Assembly: GCF_014779555.2 (NCBI RefSeq)
Contig: NZ_CP094357.1
Span: 124,001-188,000, forward strand
From: Lysobacter capsici
GTDB lineage: Bacteria; Pseudomonadota; Gammaproteobacteria; Xanthomonadales; Xanthomonadaceae
Length of the DNA: 64,000 bases
Reading direction: 5' to 3'
Each line of letters opens with the position of its first letter. Position 1 is the stretch's first letter. The notes under the pieces were generated by a model. It was not told the origin of the DNA. It searched no databases and saw only the letters and a program-made list of their open reading frames with translations. A program made the translations under genes and the position numbers. Of the stretch, positions 45,358-56,192 are shown one piece after another.

Positions 45358-45987
45358 TCACTTCTTCAGCCACTTCAGCAACGGCTGCCAGTCCGCCTGA
45401 TGCTCGCGGATCTGCTGGGAGTGGTAGTCGAACAGGCTCTTGCCCAGCGCGGTCATGACCACGTAGGCCTGGCTGTCGCGGATCTGCGCGACCACCGGGT
45501 AGGGCCATTCGCGCAGCAGCTCGATCGCCTGCTGGGAGGCGTTGGTCCACGGCTTGAGCTTGTTGCCGATCAGGCCGACCCGCAGCTGGCCGCGGCGGAC
45601 CCGCGGGTGCTGGGCCAGGGAGTCGAGGAACGGCACGGTGGCCTCGATGTCCAGGGTCGAGGGCTGGATCGGCACGACCACGGCGTCGGCGAACTCCAGG
45701 AAGCTCTCCAGATCGTCGGCCATGGCCCCAGCCGGGGCGTCGATCACCACCCGTTGGGTGTCCTCGGGCAGCTGCTTGCGCCAGGCCTTGCGGCGGGTGC
45801 CGTCGAGCGCCAGCACCGCGCTTTCGAGCACCGAGCGGCGCTGCGCCCAGCGGGTCGAGGAGCCTTGCGGATCGGCGTCGATCAAGGCCGTACGCAGGCC
45901 CTCCAGAGCCGCCTGCGCGGCGAGGTGGGTGGCGATCGTCGTCTTGCCGACGCCCCCCTTGGAACTGGCCACCAGCACGGTCTTCAT
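45358..45987 (-). CDS. ParA/MinD-like ATPase
   Basis: A 209-residue deviant-Walker ATPase. The Walker A KGGVGKTT is at residues 10-17 (signature Lys10 and Lys15), switch I ALIDADPQGSSTRWA is at about 34-48, and Walker B VVIDAPAGA is at about 79-87. The short length and lack of an N-terminal DNA-binding domain match the orphan, chromosomal ParA group used for positioning proteins or plasmid-like partition. No parB is adjacent, so the cargo is unknown. The 1.1-kb region upstream holds REPs and the second large palindrome. Confidence 0.9.
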   Translation of the reverse strand: MKTVLVASSKGGVGKTTIATHLAAQAALEGLRTALIDADPQGSSTRWAQRRSVLESAVLALDGTRRKAWRKQLPEDTQRVVIDAPAGAMADDLESFLEFADAVVVPIQPSTLDIEATVPFLDSLAQHPRVRRGQLRVGLIGNKLKPWTNASQQAIELLREWPYPVVAQIRDSQAYVVMTALGKSLFDYHSQQIREHQADWQPLLKWLKK

Positions 45988-46197
45988 GCGAGCTCCCTCC
46001 GGATGGAAGCCGCAGCGTACACCGGGGCTGTGGACCGGGTCATCACTGGATGGGCGGCGGCGGCCGGGGGCCGGGCCGGCGGGGTGCCCGCGGGGATGCT
46101 CGGTGTGCCGCGTGCCCGTCGGGTGTCTGGCCTTGCGAACGCGGGCGCCGCATTCGGCATCGATGCACGCGAGCGACGCGGTTACATCGCGGCCCCT

Positions 46198-46941
46198 GTA
46201 GGAGCGGCGTGAGCCGCGACCGCGCCACTACGACAACCTCGAACCCGCGTCGTAACCGTAATTCGCGGTCGCGGCTCGCGCCGCTCCTACAGGTAGGCCA
46301 TGCAGGTTCGGCTCGGGCCAGAAGCCGCGCAGTCCTTCCAGCGCTGCGGTGCTTGGAACTCGCGAGAACAACAGCACACCCGAAGGGCGGCGCACATGGA
46401 TGTGCGCCGTGCGCCACCGGGACAGGATGTCCCGTGTGGCGCATGCCCGCGTCTGCATCGATCGCGCGGGCTCTTGATTCAAAGAAAAGCGTTTTTCTTT
46501 GGTTACCTTTCTTTTGTCGCTTTTGACAAAAGAAAGTAACTCGGCCGCTTGCGGACGAAAGCTGTTGATCTTGATCTTTCTTCTGCCTTAAAGGCATTGA
46601 AGCTCAAGCTTTTAAAGCTTGAAGCAACATCAAAAGCTTCCGCCGCTGAAGCGGCGGGTCACTTTCTTTTGTCATAAGCAACAAAAGAAAGGTAACCAAA
46701 GAAAAATGCTTTTTTGTGAATCAAGAGCCCGCGCGTGCGGTGCTTCCGCGGGCACGCGCCACACGGGACATCCTTGTCCCGGTGGCGCGCGACGCGCATC
46801 CATGCGCGTCGCCCTTCGGGTGTGCTGTTGTTCTCGCGAGTTCCAAGCGTCGCAGCGCTGGAAGTGAACTAAGACTTGAGGCTTAAGCCAAAGCAAAAAC
46901 CGCATGGCCTACCTGTAGGAGCGGCGCAAGCCGCGACCGCG
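46198..46941. repeat. REP copy plus large palindromic element, copy B (~680 bp)
   Basis: A REP at 46198-46224 faces the inverted REP (46264-46290) that begins palindrome B. The element ends with a forward REP at 46915-46941. Arms follow the same order as copy A. The right arm carries a diverged but still perfectly paired hairpin (GACGCGCAT/ATGCGCGTC at 46791-46810, where copies A and C have GGCGCACAT/ATGTGCGCC). The flanking 45988-46197 and 46942-47113 show nothing recognisable. The element sits between divergent-looking parA and the downstream lipoprotein gene. Confidence 0.9.
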
Positions 46942-47113
46942 CGACCACGACGACCTCGCAACCTGGGCGCAGCCGCATTCCGCAATCGCGGCAACGAACC
47001 ATCGCCAGCCACGCCCACAACGGCAAGATCAACGACACCCCATGCGCGTCGTAGTCGGCACCATTGCACCGCCAAACCGACGAACGATTGTCAGCACCGT
47101 CGTGCGATCGAAG

Positions 47114-48277
47114 TCAGGTCTCCGGCTGCCCAGTCGCCGTGTCCGGCAACGGTATGCCGGAGAGAATCAGAGCCCGGGCGCGCGGATTCTCCGGTAGCCA
47201 GTCCGATGGCGGCCGATCCAGGCCTGCGTGCTTCAGCCGCGCGACCAGGGTCACGACTTCGCCTTCGCGCCAGGCCCGTTCTAGATCGCGGCTCAAGGCC
47301 GGATGCGCGCTTATCTGCGCGCTCTGCCAATGCAGGATGCGCATACGCTCGCGCCACGCCGCGCCGCCGGCCGTATTTGCGGTCAATTCCGCCATCAACG
47401 CCAGACCGAACATCCGGCCGATCAGCGTGTCCGAGTCGGCCAGCAAGGTGGCGGTGGCGATACAGTCGGTCCGGCGTTGCGCAGCGGTGTCCGCCGCGGC
47501 GGCGCGGCAACTACGTTGGAACACCAACGGCGAAGGCAAAACGAAGGCCCATCCGGCAAGGGCCGTGCGTGCATCCTTCAAATTTGCGTCCGCGAGTTGT
47601 CCGCTGGAATCCAGGACGGTGAGCGCCTGCGCATCCAGGGCCGGCAAGTCCAGTCGTTCGAGCGCGCGCATCGTTGGAATCGCGCTCGCGCCGTAGCGGA
47701 TATCGTAGCGACGGGCTTTCGCGGCTTGCGACAAGGCGGCGTCGACGCCGGCCCGATCGCCTCGCGCGGAGGCCGCCTCGGCCATCATCAGCCACACGGC
47801 GGCATTCTCCGGATCGCTGCGTTGCAGATGGGCCAACGCCGAGTCCGGATCGCATCGGTTTTCGGCGAAGGATTCGACCCGAGCGCAGATCGCCGCCTCG
47901 TACCAGAAAGCCGTGTCGTCGTCGGGATCGGCCAGCGCTTGAGCGCGGCCCAGCGCGCGCGCCCTTTCGCGACGCAGATCCGTCGGCAGTGCGGCGGTGT
48001 AGTAGCCGTCCAGCAACGGCTGCAGCCGCACGATATCGAGTTGACTGGTCGCGTCGTCGCGCTGCGCCAGAGTCTTCAGGCGATCACGCAATGCGTGTTG
48101 GTAGGCACGATTCCACTGCGGCGCGGCCTCGGGCAGCGACAGCGGAAACGACAGCTGCGCCGAATCGGTCTCTTCGGGCGTGGCAGCCGGTTCAAACGGC
48201 GTGCATCCCACGAGGCTTGTGGCCAAGCATAGCCCTGCGATCAGCGCAGTCCGGCGTAGACCTGATTTGTGGGTCAT
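47114..48277 (-). CDS. Helical-repeat lipoprotein of unknown function
   Basis: A 387-residue lipoprotein. The signal (about 1-24) ends in LVGC. The mature chain is almost all alpha-helical, with TPR/Sel1-like spacing of Ala-rich helices (e.g. PENAAVWLMMAEAASARGDRAGVDAALSQAAK, about 165-196) and scattered cysteines (AICARVESFAENRCDPD; QRSCRAAAADTAAQRRTDC) that could pair in the periplasm. No catalytic motif. ATG 48277 is chosen for the signal; the frame begins 15 codons earlier. Function unknown, protein-protein contact suggested by the repeat-like helices. Confidence 0.7.
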   Translation of the reverse strand: MTHKSGLRRTALIAGLCLATSLVGCTPFEPAATPEETDSAQLSFPLSLPEAAPQWNRAYQHALRDRLKTLAQRDDATSQLDIVRLQPLLDGYYTAALPTDLRRERARALGRAQALADPDDDTAFWYEAAICARVESFAENRCDPDSALAHLQRSDPENAAVWLMMAEAASARGDRAGVDAALSQAAKARRYDIRYGASAIPTMRALERLDLPALDAQALTVLDSSGQLADANLKDARTALAGWAFVLPSPLVFQRSCRAAAADTAAQRRTDCIATATLLADSDTLIGRMFGLALMAELTANTAGGAAWRERMRILHWQSAQISAHPALSRDLERAWREGEVVTLVARLKHAGLDRPPSDWLPENPRARALILSGIPLPDTATGQPET

Positions 48278-48332
48278 TCGAACTCGCCTTTCCGGTCGCG
48301 GTCCTTGCTCGACGGCCAGCATACTCGGCGGT

Positions 48333-49241
48333 TCAAGCCACTCCCACCCGCGCCCACAACGGCAAAGTCAACAACGACAACAGCAACCCATACCCCACCA
48401 TCGCCGCGGCCAGCCGCGGCGCCAGTTGATGCGCGATCGCCAGCGCGCCGGCGGTGACCATCGACGGCATCGCCGCTTCCAGCACGGTGGTGCGCGCCAT
48501 CTCGCCGTGCAGGCCCAGCAGCGGCACCAGCGCCCAGGCCAGCGCAGGCATCAACGCGAGTTTCAGCGCCAGGCCGCAGGCCAGCGGCTTGAGCTCGTCG
48601 CGCGGCAGCGCCAGTTTCACCGACAGGCCGATGGTCAGCATCGCCAGCGGCAACAAGGCGTCGGACAGGCGTTGCAGCGCGCCGGCGATCGCGCTCGGCG
48701 GATCGGCCGGCATCACGCTGAAGCCGATCAGCAGCGCCCACAGCGGCGGGAATTTGACGATCCGCAACAGCATGTCGCGCGCGCTCGGCCGGGTGTCGCT
48801 GCCGTAGCGCGCGAGCACCCACAGGCCGAAGGTCGACAGGATCAGGAACGCGCCGAACTGGTCGTAGACCACCGCATACGGCAAGGCGTGCTCGCCGATC
48901 AGCGCGCGGGTCAGCGGATAGCCCAGGAAGCTGGTGTTGCCCAGGGCGACGGTCAGCAGCAGCACCGCGTGTTCGTCGCGGCGGAAGTTCAGCCAGCGCG
49001 ACAGCGCGCCGACCACCAGCACGGTGGCGCCGAGCAGCAACCACGGCACCGCGGCCACGCCGAGCAGCGCCGGTTCCAGGTGCAGGCGTGGCGCGTAACG
49101 CAACACCGCCGCCGGCAGGCACACGTACAGCACCACCAGATTCAGGGTCTGCGCGGCGTTGTCGGGCAGGACCCGCAGCCGTTGGAACAGGTAGCCCAGG
49201 ACCAGCATGGCCAGGACCAGGGCGAAAGCGTCGAAGGCCAT
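48333..49241 (-). CDS. AEC-family (auxin efflux carrier) transporter
   Basis: A 302-residue inner-membrane transporter of the AEC/bile-acid-sodium-symporter-like superfamily, often exporting organic acids or amino acids. About ten hydrophobic helices are visible. Family features are YVCLPAAVLRYAP (about 42-54), LLTVALGNTSFLGYPL (about 92-107), a polar centre, and LEAAMPSMVTAGALA (about 258-272) near the end. ATG 49241 is chosen because the first helix starts there; upstream the open frame reads through a repeat element. Substrate unknown. Confidence 0.87.
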   Translation of the reverse strand: MAFDAFALVLAMLVLGYLFQRLRVLPDNAAQTLNLVVLYVCLPAAVLRYAPRLHLEPALLGVAAVPWLLLGATVLVVGALSRWLNFRRDEHAVLLLTVALGNTSFLGYPLTRALIGEHALPYAVVYDQFGAFLILSTFGLWVLARYGSDTRPSARDMLLRIVKFPPLWALLIGFSVMPADPPSAIAGALQRLSDALLPLAMLTIGLSVKLALPRDELKPLACGLALKLALMPALAWALVPLLGLHGEMARTTVLEAAMPSMVTAGALAIAHQLAPRLAAAMVGYGLLLSLLTLPLWARVGVA

Positions 49242-49337
49242 GGGGGTCGCGATCGCTTGAGGGGGATTAGGGGGGATGGTCGCGGTTGGCGGGCGCGGGC
49301 TCAAGACGGCTTTGGGTGTAGGCGGAAAAAGCACAAG

Positions 49338-49382
49338 GCAAAAGCGAATCCCCCCTGGCCCCCCTTTTGCAAAGGGGGGAAC
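49338..49382. repeat. CCCCCTTT/AAAGGGGG palindrome in the AEC/AAA+ intergenic gap
   Basis: AAAGCGAATCCCCCC followed by CCCCCCTTTTGCAAAGGGGGG forms a hairpin. It lies in the 317-base divergent gap between the transporter and AAA+ genes, otherwise without features except a CTCACTCCT repeat near 49495-49530. Confidence 0.75.
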
Positions 49383-49558
49383 CCGGTAGGTAGGGGCGTA
49401 ATCGTCGGGGTGGCGCGGCTTTTGCCGTGTTTCCTCTAAAAGTGAGCGATGCAGAAACGAGTGCAGGGGACTTCGAACAAGCGGCCACCCCAATCTCACT
49501 CCTCACTCCTGTGAACTCACTCCTCTTATGATGTGAACACCAAGGAAGACCCAGCCCC

Positions 49559-51046
49559 ATGAGCGACCTGCAAGACCTGACCGCGCTGATCCGCGCCAAT
49601 ACCCCGCTGATCGTGATCGAGACCCGCGACGAATCGCGGGTGGTCGAACTGTTCCGGCAGGCGCTGATGAACGTGTGGCGCGCGCTGTACCGCTGGTCGA
49701 TCACCGAAGGCCTGCGCCGGGTCGATCTGGACCGCGAGGAAGGCACCGACGTCGCGCCCGACATCTCGACCACACTGCAGGCGATCCGCGACGCCGACCA
49801 GCGCGGCATCTACCTGTTGTTCGACGCCCATCCCTACCTGAGCTACGCCAGCACCCAGCGTCAGTTGCGCGAGATCGCCCAGCGACGCGACTGCGAGCCG
49901 CACGTGCTGGTCCTGATCGGCCACAAGCTGGAACTGCCGCCGGACCTGGATTCGCTGGCGGTGCGCTACACCCCGCGCCTGCCCGACGCCAACGCGCTGC
50001 TGAAACTGGTGCGCGAGGAAGCCGAGAACTACGCGCGCGAAAACGGCGGCCGCCGGGTCGAGGTCGACGGCGAAGCGGTTCAGCAGATCGTGCGCAACCT
50101 GCGCGGCATCGACCCGGTCGATGCGCGCCGCATCGCGCGTCATCTGATCTTCCGCGACGGCGCGCTCAACGCCGACGACCTGCCCGAACTGGCCAAGCTC
50201 AAGTTCGAACTGCTCAACCGGTCCGGCCATCTGCATTACGAATACGACAGCGCGCGCATGAGCGAGGTCGCCGGCGCGCGCCGGCTCAAGCGCTGGGTCG
50301 AACAGCGGCGCGCGGTGTTCGTCAGTGGACAGGCGCCGCCCGGGCTCGATCCGCCCAAGGGCATTTTGCTGCTCGGCGTGCAGGGCTGCGGCAAATCGAT
50401 GATCGCCAAGGCGGTCGCGGCCGGGTTCGGGGTGCCGCTGGTGCGCCTGGATTTCGGCACCCTGTACGACAAATTCCACGGCGAGACCGAGAAGAACCTG
50501 CGCGCGGCGCTCGCGTCGGCCGAGCAGTTGTCGCCGGCGGTGCTGTGGATCGACGAAATCGAGAAAGGCCTGGCCGGCGACGGCAGCGATGCCGACGGCG
50601 GCGTGTCGCGGCGCGTGCTCGGTTATCTGCTGACCTGGATGGCCGAACGCAAGTCGCGGCTGTTCCTGGTCGCGACCGCGAACCAGATCGACGCCTTGCC
50701 GCCGGAACTGCTGCGCAAGGGCCGCTTCGACGAAATATTCTTCGTCGACCTGCCGGTGGCGGAGGTGCGCGGCGAATTGTTCGCGACCCATCTGCGCAAG
50801 CGCGGCCTGACGCCGGAACACTTCGATCTGAACGCGCTGGCGAGCGCCAGCGACGGGTTTTCCGGCGCCGAGATCGAGCAGGCCATAGTCGCTTCGATGT
50901 ATGCCGCGCTCGCCGCCAACACGCCGTTGTCGGATTTCCAGTTGCGCGCCGAACTCAAGCAGACCCGGCCGCTGTCGGTGTTGATGGCCGAACAGGTCGA
51001 ATCGCTGCGCGAATGGGCGCGCACGCGCACGGTGGCGGCGGACTGA
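49559..51046 (+). CDS. AAA+ ATPase (Ycf46-like)
   Basis: A 495-residue soluble AAA+ ATPase of the Ycf46/FtsH-like AAA clade without a protease domain. The N-terminal half (about 1-245) is an inactive-looking AAA-like domain (IVIETRDESRVVELF; YLLFDAHPYLS). The C-terminal AAA domain has Walker A GVQGCGKS (273-280), Walker B VLWIDEIE (328-335), sensor-1 LVATANQID and the Arg finger in RKGRFDEIFF. Ribosome site AAGGAAG lies eight bases before ATG 49559. The family is linked to photosynthetic-type carbon uptake in cyanobacteria, but its role here is unknown. It stands alone. Confidence 0.9.
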   Translation: MSDLQDLTALIRANTPLIVIETRDESRVVELFRQALMNVWRALYRWSITEGLRRVDLDREEGTDVAPDISTTLQAIRDADQRGIYLLFDAHPYLSYASTQRQLREIAQRRDCEPHVLVLIGHKLELPPDLDSLAVRYTPRLPDANALLKLVREEAENYARENGGRRVEVDGEAVQQIVRNLRGIDPVDARRIARHLIFRDGALNADDLPELAKLKFELLNRSGHLHYEYDSARMSEVAGARRLKRWVEQRRAVFVSGQAPPGLDPPKGILLLGVQGCGKSMIAKAVAAGFGVPLVRLDFGTLYDKFHGETEKNLRAALASAEQLSPAVLWIDEIEKGLAGDGSDADGGVSRRVLGYLLTWMAERKSRLFLVATANQIDALPPELLRKGRFDEIFFVDLPVAEVRGELFATHLRKRGLTPEHFDLNALASASDGFSGAEIEQAIVASMYAALAANTPLSDFQLRAELKQTRPLSVLMAEQVESLREWARTRTVAAD

Positions 51047-51080
51047 GCGCGGCGCGGGCGCTGCCCAAGAGTGCGCGTGC

Positions 51081-51476
51081 CTAGGCCTCGCGCTTCACGT
51101 ACACCCACGCGCGCCGTCCCGAGGCGAGCGCCGCTTCGACGCGTCGGTAGTCGTCGACCTCGTAGGCGTCGGCGCGCGCGAGTTCCCCGGCGCTGATCGC
51201 GAACACCGTGCCGGCCACGGTGTCGTGCGCATCGCCGCTGGCTTCGACGATGGGATGCCAGGCCTCGCCGCTGGTCGCGACCACGTCGGCATCCTCGATC
51301 CTGACCATGCCGCGGCGATAACCGACCAGGGCGTCGGCTTCGCCGTGCAGCAGGCGGCCGAAGGTGGATTGCTGCACCGCCGGCAGTTGCAGAGTGCCGT
51401 AGGAAAACAGGCGTTCGCCATGATCGGCTTCGGCGCCGGCTTGATCGACGTCGGGCCGATCGGATTGCGGGGTGAT
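51081..51476 (-). CDS. Gamma-glutamylcyclotransferase/AIG2-like protein with a non-ATG start
   Basis: A GGCT-fold protein (131 residues with the start proposed here). The substrate-binding motif of the family, LFSYGTLQ, lies upstream of every ATG, GTG or TTG in this frame, so translation must begin at a near-cognate codon. The best candidate is ATC 51476 (TPQSDRPDVD...), preceded by GAGGA with six bases between. The family's catalytic Glu is expected in AGELARADAYEVDDYRRV (about 97-114; EVDDY). DALVGYRRGMVRI and AGTVFAISA also match. Alternatively the gene lost its ATG and is silent. It lies 72 bases after the ATP-grasp gene in the same frame. Glutathione-type metabolism fits the neighbours. 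Confidence 0.6.
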   Translation of the reverse strand: MTPQSDRPDVDQAGAEADHGERLFSYGTLQLPAVQQSTFGRLLHGEADALVGYRRGMVRIEDADVVATSGEAWHPIVEASGDAHDTVAGTVFAISAGELARADAYEVDDYRRVEAALASGRRAWVYVKREA

Positions 51477-51548
51477 TCGGTGTCCTCGATTAATTGAAGC
51501 GGCTCGCGCCGCGCCGCCGGATCCGGCGACGCGGGCGAGAGGACGCGC

Positions 51549-52565
51549 TCAGGTGGCCAGTGTGGCCGGCGCGCGCAGGGCCTGCCAACGTCGCGCCAGT
51601 TGCGCGGCGAACAAACCCGCGGCCGGCGGATGCGCGGCGAAGTGCAGGAACGGTTCGATGAATTCCAGTTCCATGACCCGGAACACTCCATCGTCGACCA
51701 CGCCATCGACGCGCACATAGGCCTGATCGCGATAACCCAGCGTCGTCACCGCCTGCAGCGCATGCCGCGCGGCGGCGAGGATCGACGGACCGGGTTCGGT
51801 CAAATCGGCGGTGCCGCCGAAGTAGGTCTGCACGCGGTAATCGTCGGCGCCGGGTTTCTTCAGCACCGCGTGGCTGTAGACGCCGCCGAAGAACAGCAGC
51901 GACCACTCGCCCTGCTCGACGATCTGCGGCATGAACGGCTGGATCAGATAGTCGAGCTCACGCGGCAATGCGGCCAAGGCCTGATCGAATTCGCCGCTGC
52001 CGATGCGGCCGCGCACGGTATGCCAGGCGCCGCCGCTGACGCTGGGCTTGACCACGACCTCGCCGCTCATCGACGCCAGCGTCGCTTCGAGTTCGTCGCC
52101 GCGCGCGTGAGTGGTGGCGATGATCGGGACATTGAGTTTCGCCAGTTCGAGCAGATAGCGCTTGTCGCTGTTCCAGATCAGCAGCGGCAGCGGATTGACG
52201 ATGGCGACGCCGAGCTCGGCGATGTGCGCGTACCAGCGCAGAAACTCGGTGTAGTGCTGGAAATAATCCCAGGTGCTGCGCACCAGCAGGGCATCGAACG
52301 CGGCCCAGTCGACCGACGGGTCGTTCCACATGCATGCGCTGGGCTCGATGCCGTACGCGCGCAGCGCGACGACCAGGCCTTCGTCGTCGGGATCGATGTC
52401 GGGATGGACTTGCGAGGTGACCAGGGCGATCGACAAAGGTGGATCGAAGCGCGGGATCGGCGAGGCCTGCGCGGCATCGGGCGATGCGGCGTCGGTGGAT
52501 GTGGCTTGCTGGGCGGCCGACGGATGGGTCGGAGAATCGAGTGATGCGGAACGGAACGCAGGCAT
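51549..52565 (-). CDS. ATP-grasp ligase (RimK/DcsG-like)
   Basis: A 338-residue ATP-grasp enzyme of the type that joins an amino acid to a carboxylate using ATP (RimK, DcsG and glutathione-synthetase-like). Features: an N-terminal flexible Pro/Ser-rich leader (about 1-40), a pre-grasp domain (IALVTSQVHPDIDPDDEGL, WNDPSVDWAAFDALLVRSTWDYFQHY), and the ATP-grasp core with VVKPSVSGGAWHT (Lys, about 174-186), LIQPFMPQI, and the metal ligands in VRVDGVVDDG...VMELEFIEP (about 285-312). ATG 52565 has AAGGAGG four bases upstream, an unusually good site. It is followed by the GGCT-like gene; together with ggt downstream, gamma-glutamyl or peptide chemistry is suggested. Confidence 0.88.
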   Translation of the reverse strand: MPAFRSASLDSPTHPSAAQQATSTDAASPDAAQASPIPRFDPPLSIALVTSQVHPDIDPDDEGLVVALRAYGIEPSACMWNDPSVDWAAFDALLVRSTWDYFQHYTEFLRWYAHIAELGVAIVNPLPLLIWNSDKRYLLELAKLNVPIIATTHARGDELEATLASMSGEVVVKPSVSGGAWHTVRGRIGSGEFDQALAALPRELDYLIQPFMPQIVEQGEWSLLFFGGVYSHAVLKKPGADDYRVQTYFGGTADLTEPGPSILAAARHALQAVTTLGYRDQAYVRVDGVVDDGVFRVMELEFIEPFLHFAAHPPAAGLFAAQLARRWQALRAPATLAT

Positions 52566-53191
52566 GAGGCCTCCTTGATCGGGAGGGCGCCCTTGCTTCG
52601 GCATCGCGGATCGAGCGTGGCGGAGCTTCGGCCCCGTCGCAGCACCCCTCGGTCCGGACTGCGCGGCCTTGGTAGGGCGGCTGCGCAACTGGAATGCATC
52701 GTGGTCATCGCGATGCGTGGGCAGTGTTCTGCAGGGGCTTGCAGGCTGTCAATACGATTGGCTGGGCAATCGGGTGTGAGGCACGAATTTGCGAAAGCTT
52801 CGCGCCAGGGTTTGGGTGGGTGCAAGAATTTTTCGGTGTTGGTGTTGGTGTTGGTGTGGCGCGGGTATTGGGAGCCGCGACGCAGAAGTAGTAGCACTGC
52901 TTCTACGCCGTCTACATCCAGAGACTTCAGCGCGACCCCATCAGAACGTCATTCCCGCGAAGGCGGGAATCCAGAGACTTCAGCGCCATCCTTCCAAACC
53001 GTCATTCCCGCGAACGCGGGAATCCAGCGACTTCAAACGTTCTCGCACGAAAGGCACTGGATTCCCGCCTTCGCGGGAATGACGAGCAAAAACAACAGCG
53101 AAAGCAACAACAACAACGACAGCAACAACAACGATCCAGGCAAAACCAACCGCAAAACCAAACCTAAGCCGCCATCAGACCAAACCTCACC
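52566..53191. repeat. Repeat-rich gap between ATP-grasp and ggt genes
   Basis: No gene. It contains GGTGTT hexamers (about 52836-52860), a CGTCATTCCCGCG REP trio (direct 52948-52982, direct 53000-53033, inverted 53055-53084) and an AAC-rich tract (about 53088-53150). The trio's spacer has CGTTCTCGCACGAAAGG in the same orientation as the trio at 36.4 kb. Confidence 0.85.
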
Positions 53192-54940
<1,749 letters not shown>

Positions 54941-55145
54941 TGCGATTCTCTCCCGTGTGACAGCCGAAGATAACGCAGCGGCGGCCGGTCATGCCCGGGC
55001 CGGAGGTTGCGCGATCGGTTCGCTCGCCGGCGCGATCGCGGTCGCGACGCGCGCAACTGAATGCGCCGGCCTCGGGTCCGCCCCAGTTGTGGCGTTTGCG
55101 TACGGCCGCGTAGGTTCGACCCAACGACTCCGGGAGTAGGGCCAG

Positions 55146-56126
55146 ATGAGCGTGCAACTGCAGCCGAGCCAGCTTCAGCCGAATTGGCAGAACCCGTCCG
55201 AGGCGTTGCCGCCCGCGGCGCAACCGGTTGCTTTGGCCCAACCCGAGGCCGGCCCGTACACGCTCGAAGCGAGCTATCACCCGCAATTGCTCGGCGTGAA
55301 CGCGCAGCAGCGGCCGGCGGCCAACGCCGCGCCCGATCCGACTTCCTTCGATCAGCAACTGCGCGGCCAGGACGCGCAGGCGATCGACCTGCAGATGGCG
55401 CAGATCGCCGAGGCCGTCTACAACCCCGCGACTACCAGCGTCGCCGGCTGGAACCGCCTCGACGATGCGCAGCTCAGCGCGGCCGGCATCGACCCGGCCT
55501 CGCTGGAGAATTCCGATACCGGTTTCCGCGCCGGCATCTTCACCGACGGCAACGGCAAGTACGTGGTCGCCTACGCCGGTTCCAACGATGTGCAGGACTG
55601 GATCAACAACGCGCGCCAGGGCATCGGCTGGGATTCCAAGCAGTACGACCAGGCCGTGCAACTGGCGCGCGACGCGCAGGAAGCCTTCGGCGAGAACATG
55701 GTCATCACCGGCCATTCGCTCGGCGGCGGCCTGGCCGCGACCGCGGCGCTGGCGACCGACACCGCCGCGGTCACCTTCAATGCCTCCGGCGTCCACGACG
55801 ACACCTTGCGCGGGCTGGGGCTGGACCCGGGCACGGTCAAGGACGACGCACAGAACGGCCAGATCCGCCGCTACAACGTCGGCGGCGAAATCCTCACCGC
55901 CGCGCAGGAGGACGTGCCGCTGTTGAACGGCATCCCGGATGCGCCGGGCCACGAGATCACCCTCGACGACCCGCATCCGCCGCAGGCGCCGGACTTCACC
56001 TGGAACCCGATCGAGATGGCCCGCCGCACCGCCGAGTACGTCGCCGACAAGGCCACGCGTCCGGGCGAACTGCATGCGATCGGCCCGCTGATCGAGGCGA
56101 TGCAGACCCAGCAGCCGTGGAACTGA
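55146..56126 (+). CDS. Class-3-lipase-fold protein, first copy (putative secreted effector)
   Basis: A 326-residue alpha/beta hydrolase with the lipase-3 nucleophile elbow TGHSLGGGLA (Ser191 as nucleophile). An N-terminal low-complexity Gln/Pro/Ala-rich leader (about 1-75) has no Sec or Tat signal, as in substrates of type III, IV or VI machines. Core phrases FRAGIFTDGNGKYVVAYAG (about 127-145), AVTFNASGVHDDTLRGLG and GQIRRYNVGGEILTAAQ are shared almost word for word with the second copy at 58.0 kb. It is followed after 66 bases by an ankyrin-repeat lipoprotein, as is the second copy. Proposed: phospholipase toxin with a periplasmic immunity partner; the delivery route is not seen here. Confidence 0.8.
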   Translation: MSVQLQPSQLQPNWQNPSEALPPAAQPVALAQPEAGPYTLEASYHPQLLGVNAQQRPAANAAPDPTSFDQQLRGQDAQAIDLQMAQIAEAVYNPATTSVAGWNRLDDAQLSAAGIDPASLENSDTGFRAGIFTDGNGKYVVAYAGSNDVQDWINNARQGIGWDSKQYDQAVQLARDAQEAFGENMVITGHSLGGGLAATAALATDTAAVTFNASGVHDDTLRGLGLDPGTVKDDAQNGQIRRYNVGGEILTAAQEDVPLLNGIPDAPGHEITLDDPHPPQAPDFTWNPIEMARRTAEYVADKATRPGELHAIGPLIEAMQTQQPWN

Positions 56127-56192
56127 CGGCATCGGCGCGGGTGCTGATTGCCTGCGCCGGGCCCTCATCGCGACCGTGGTAAAACCCCTCGC

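Noticed and set aside
45358-45987. Plasmid or integrated-element partition locus based on the ParA-like gene
   Set aside because: No parB, parS-like repeats, replication gene or integrase nearby; orphan chromosomal ParA proteins are common.
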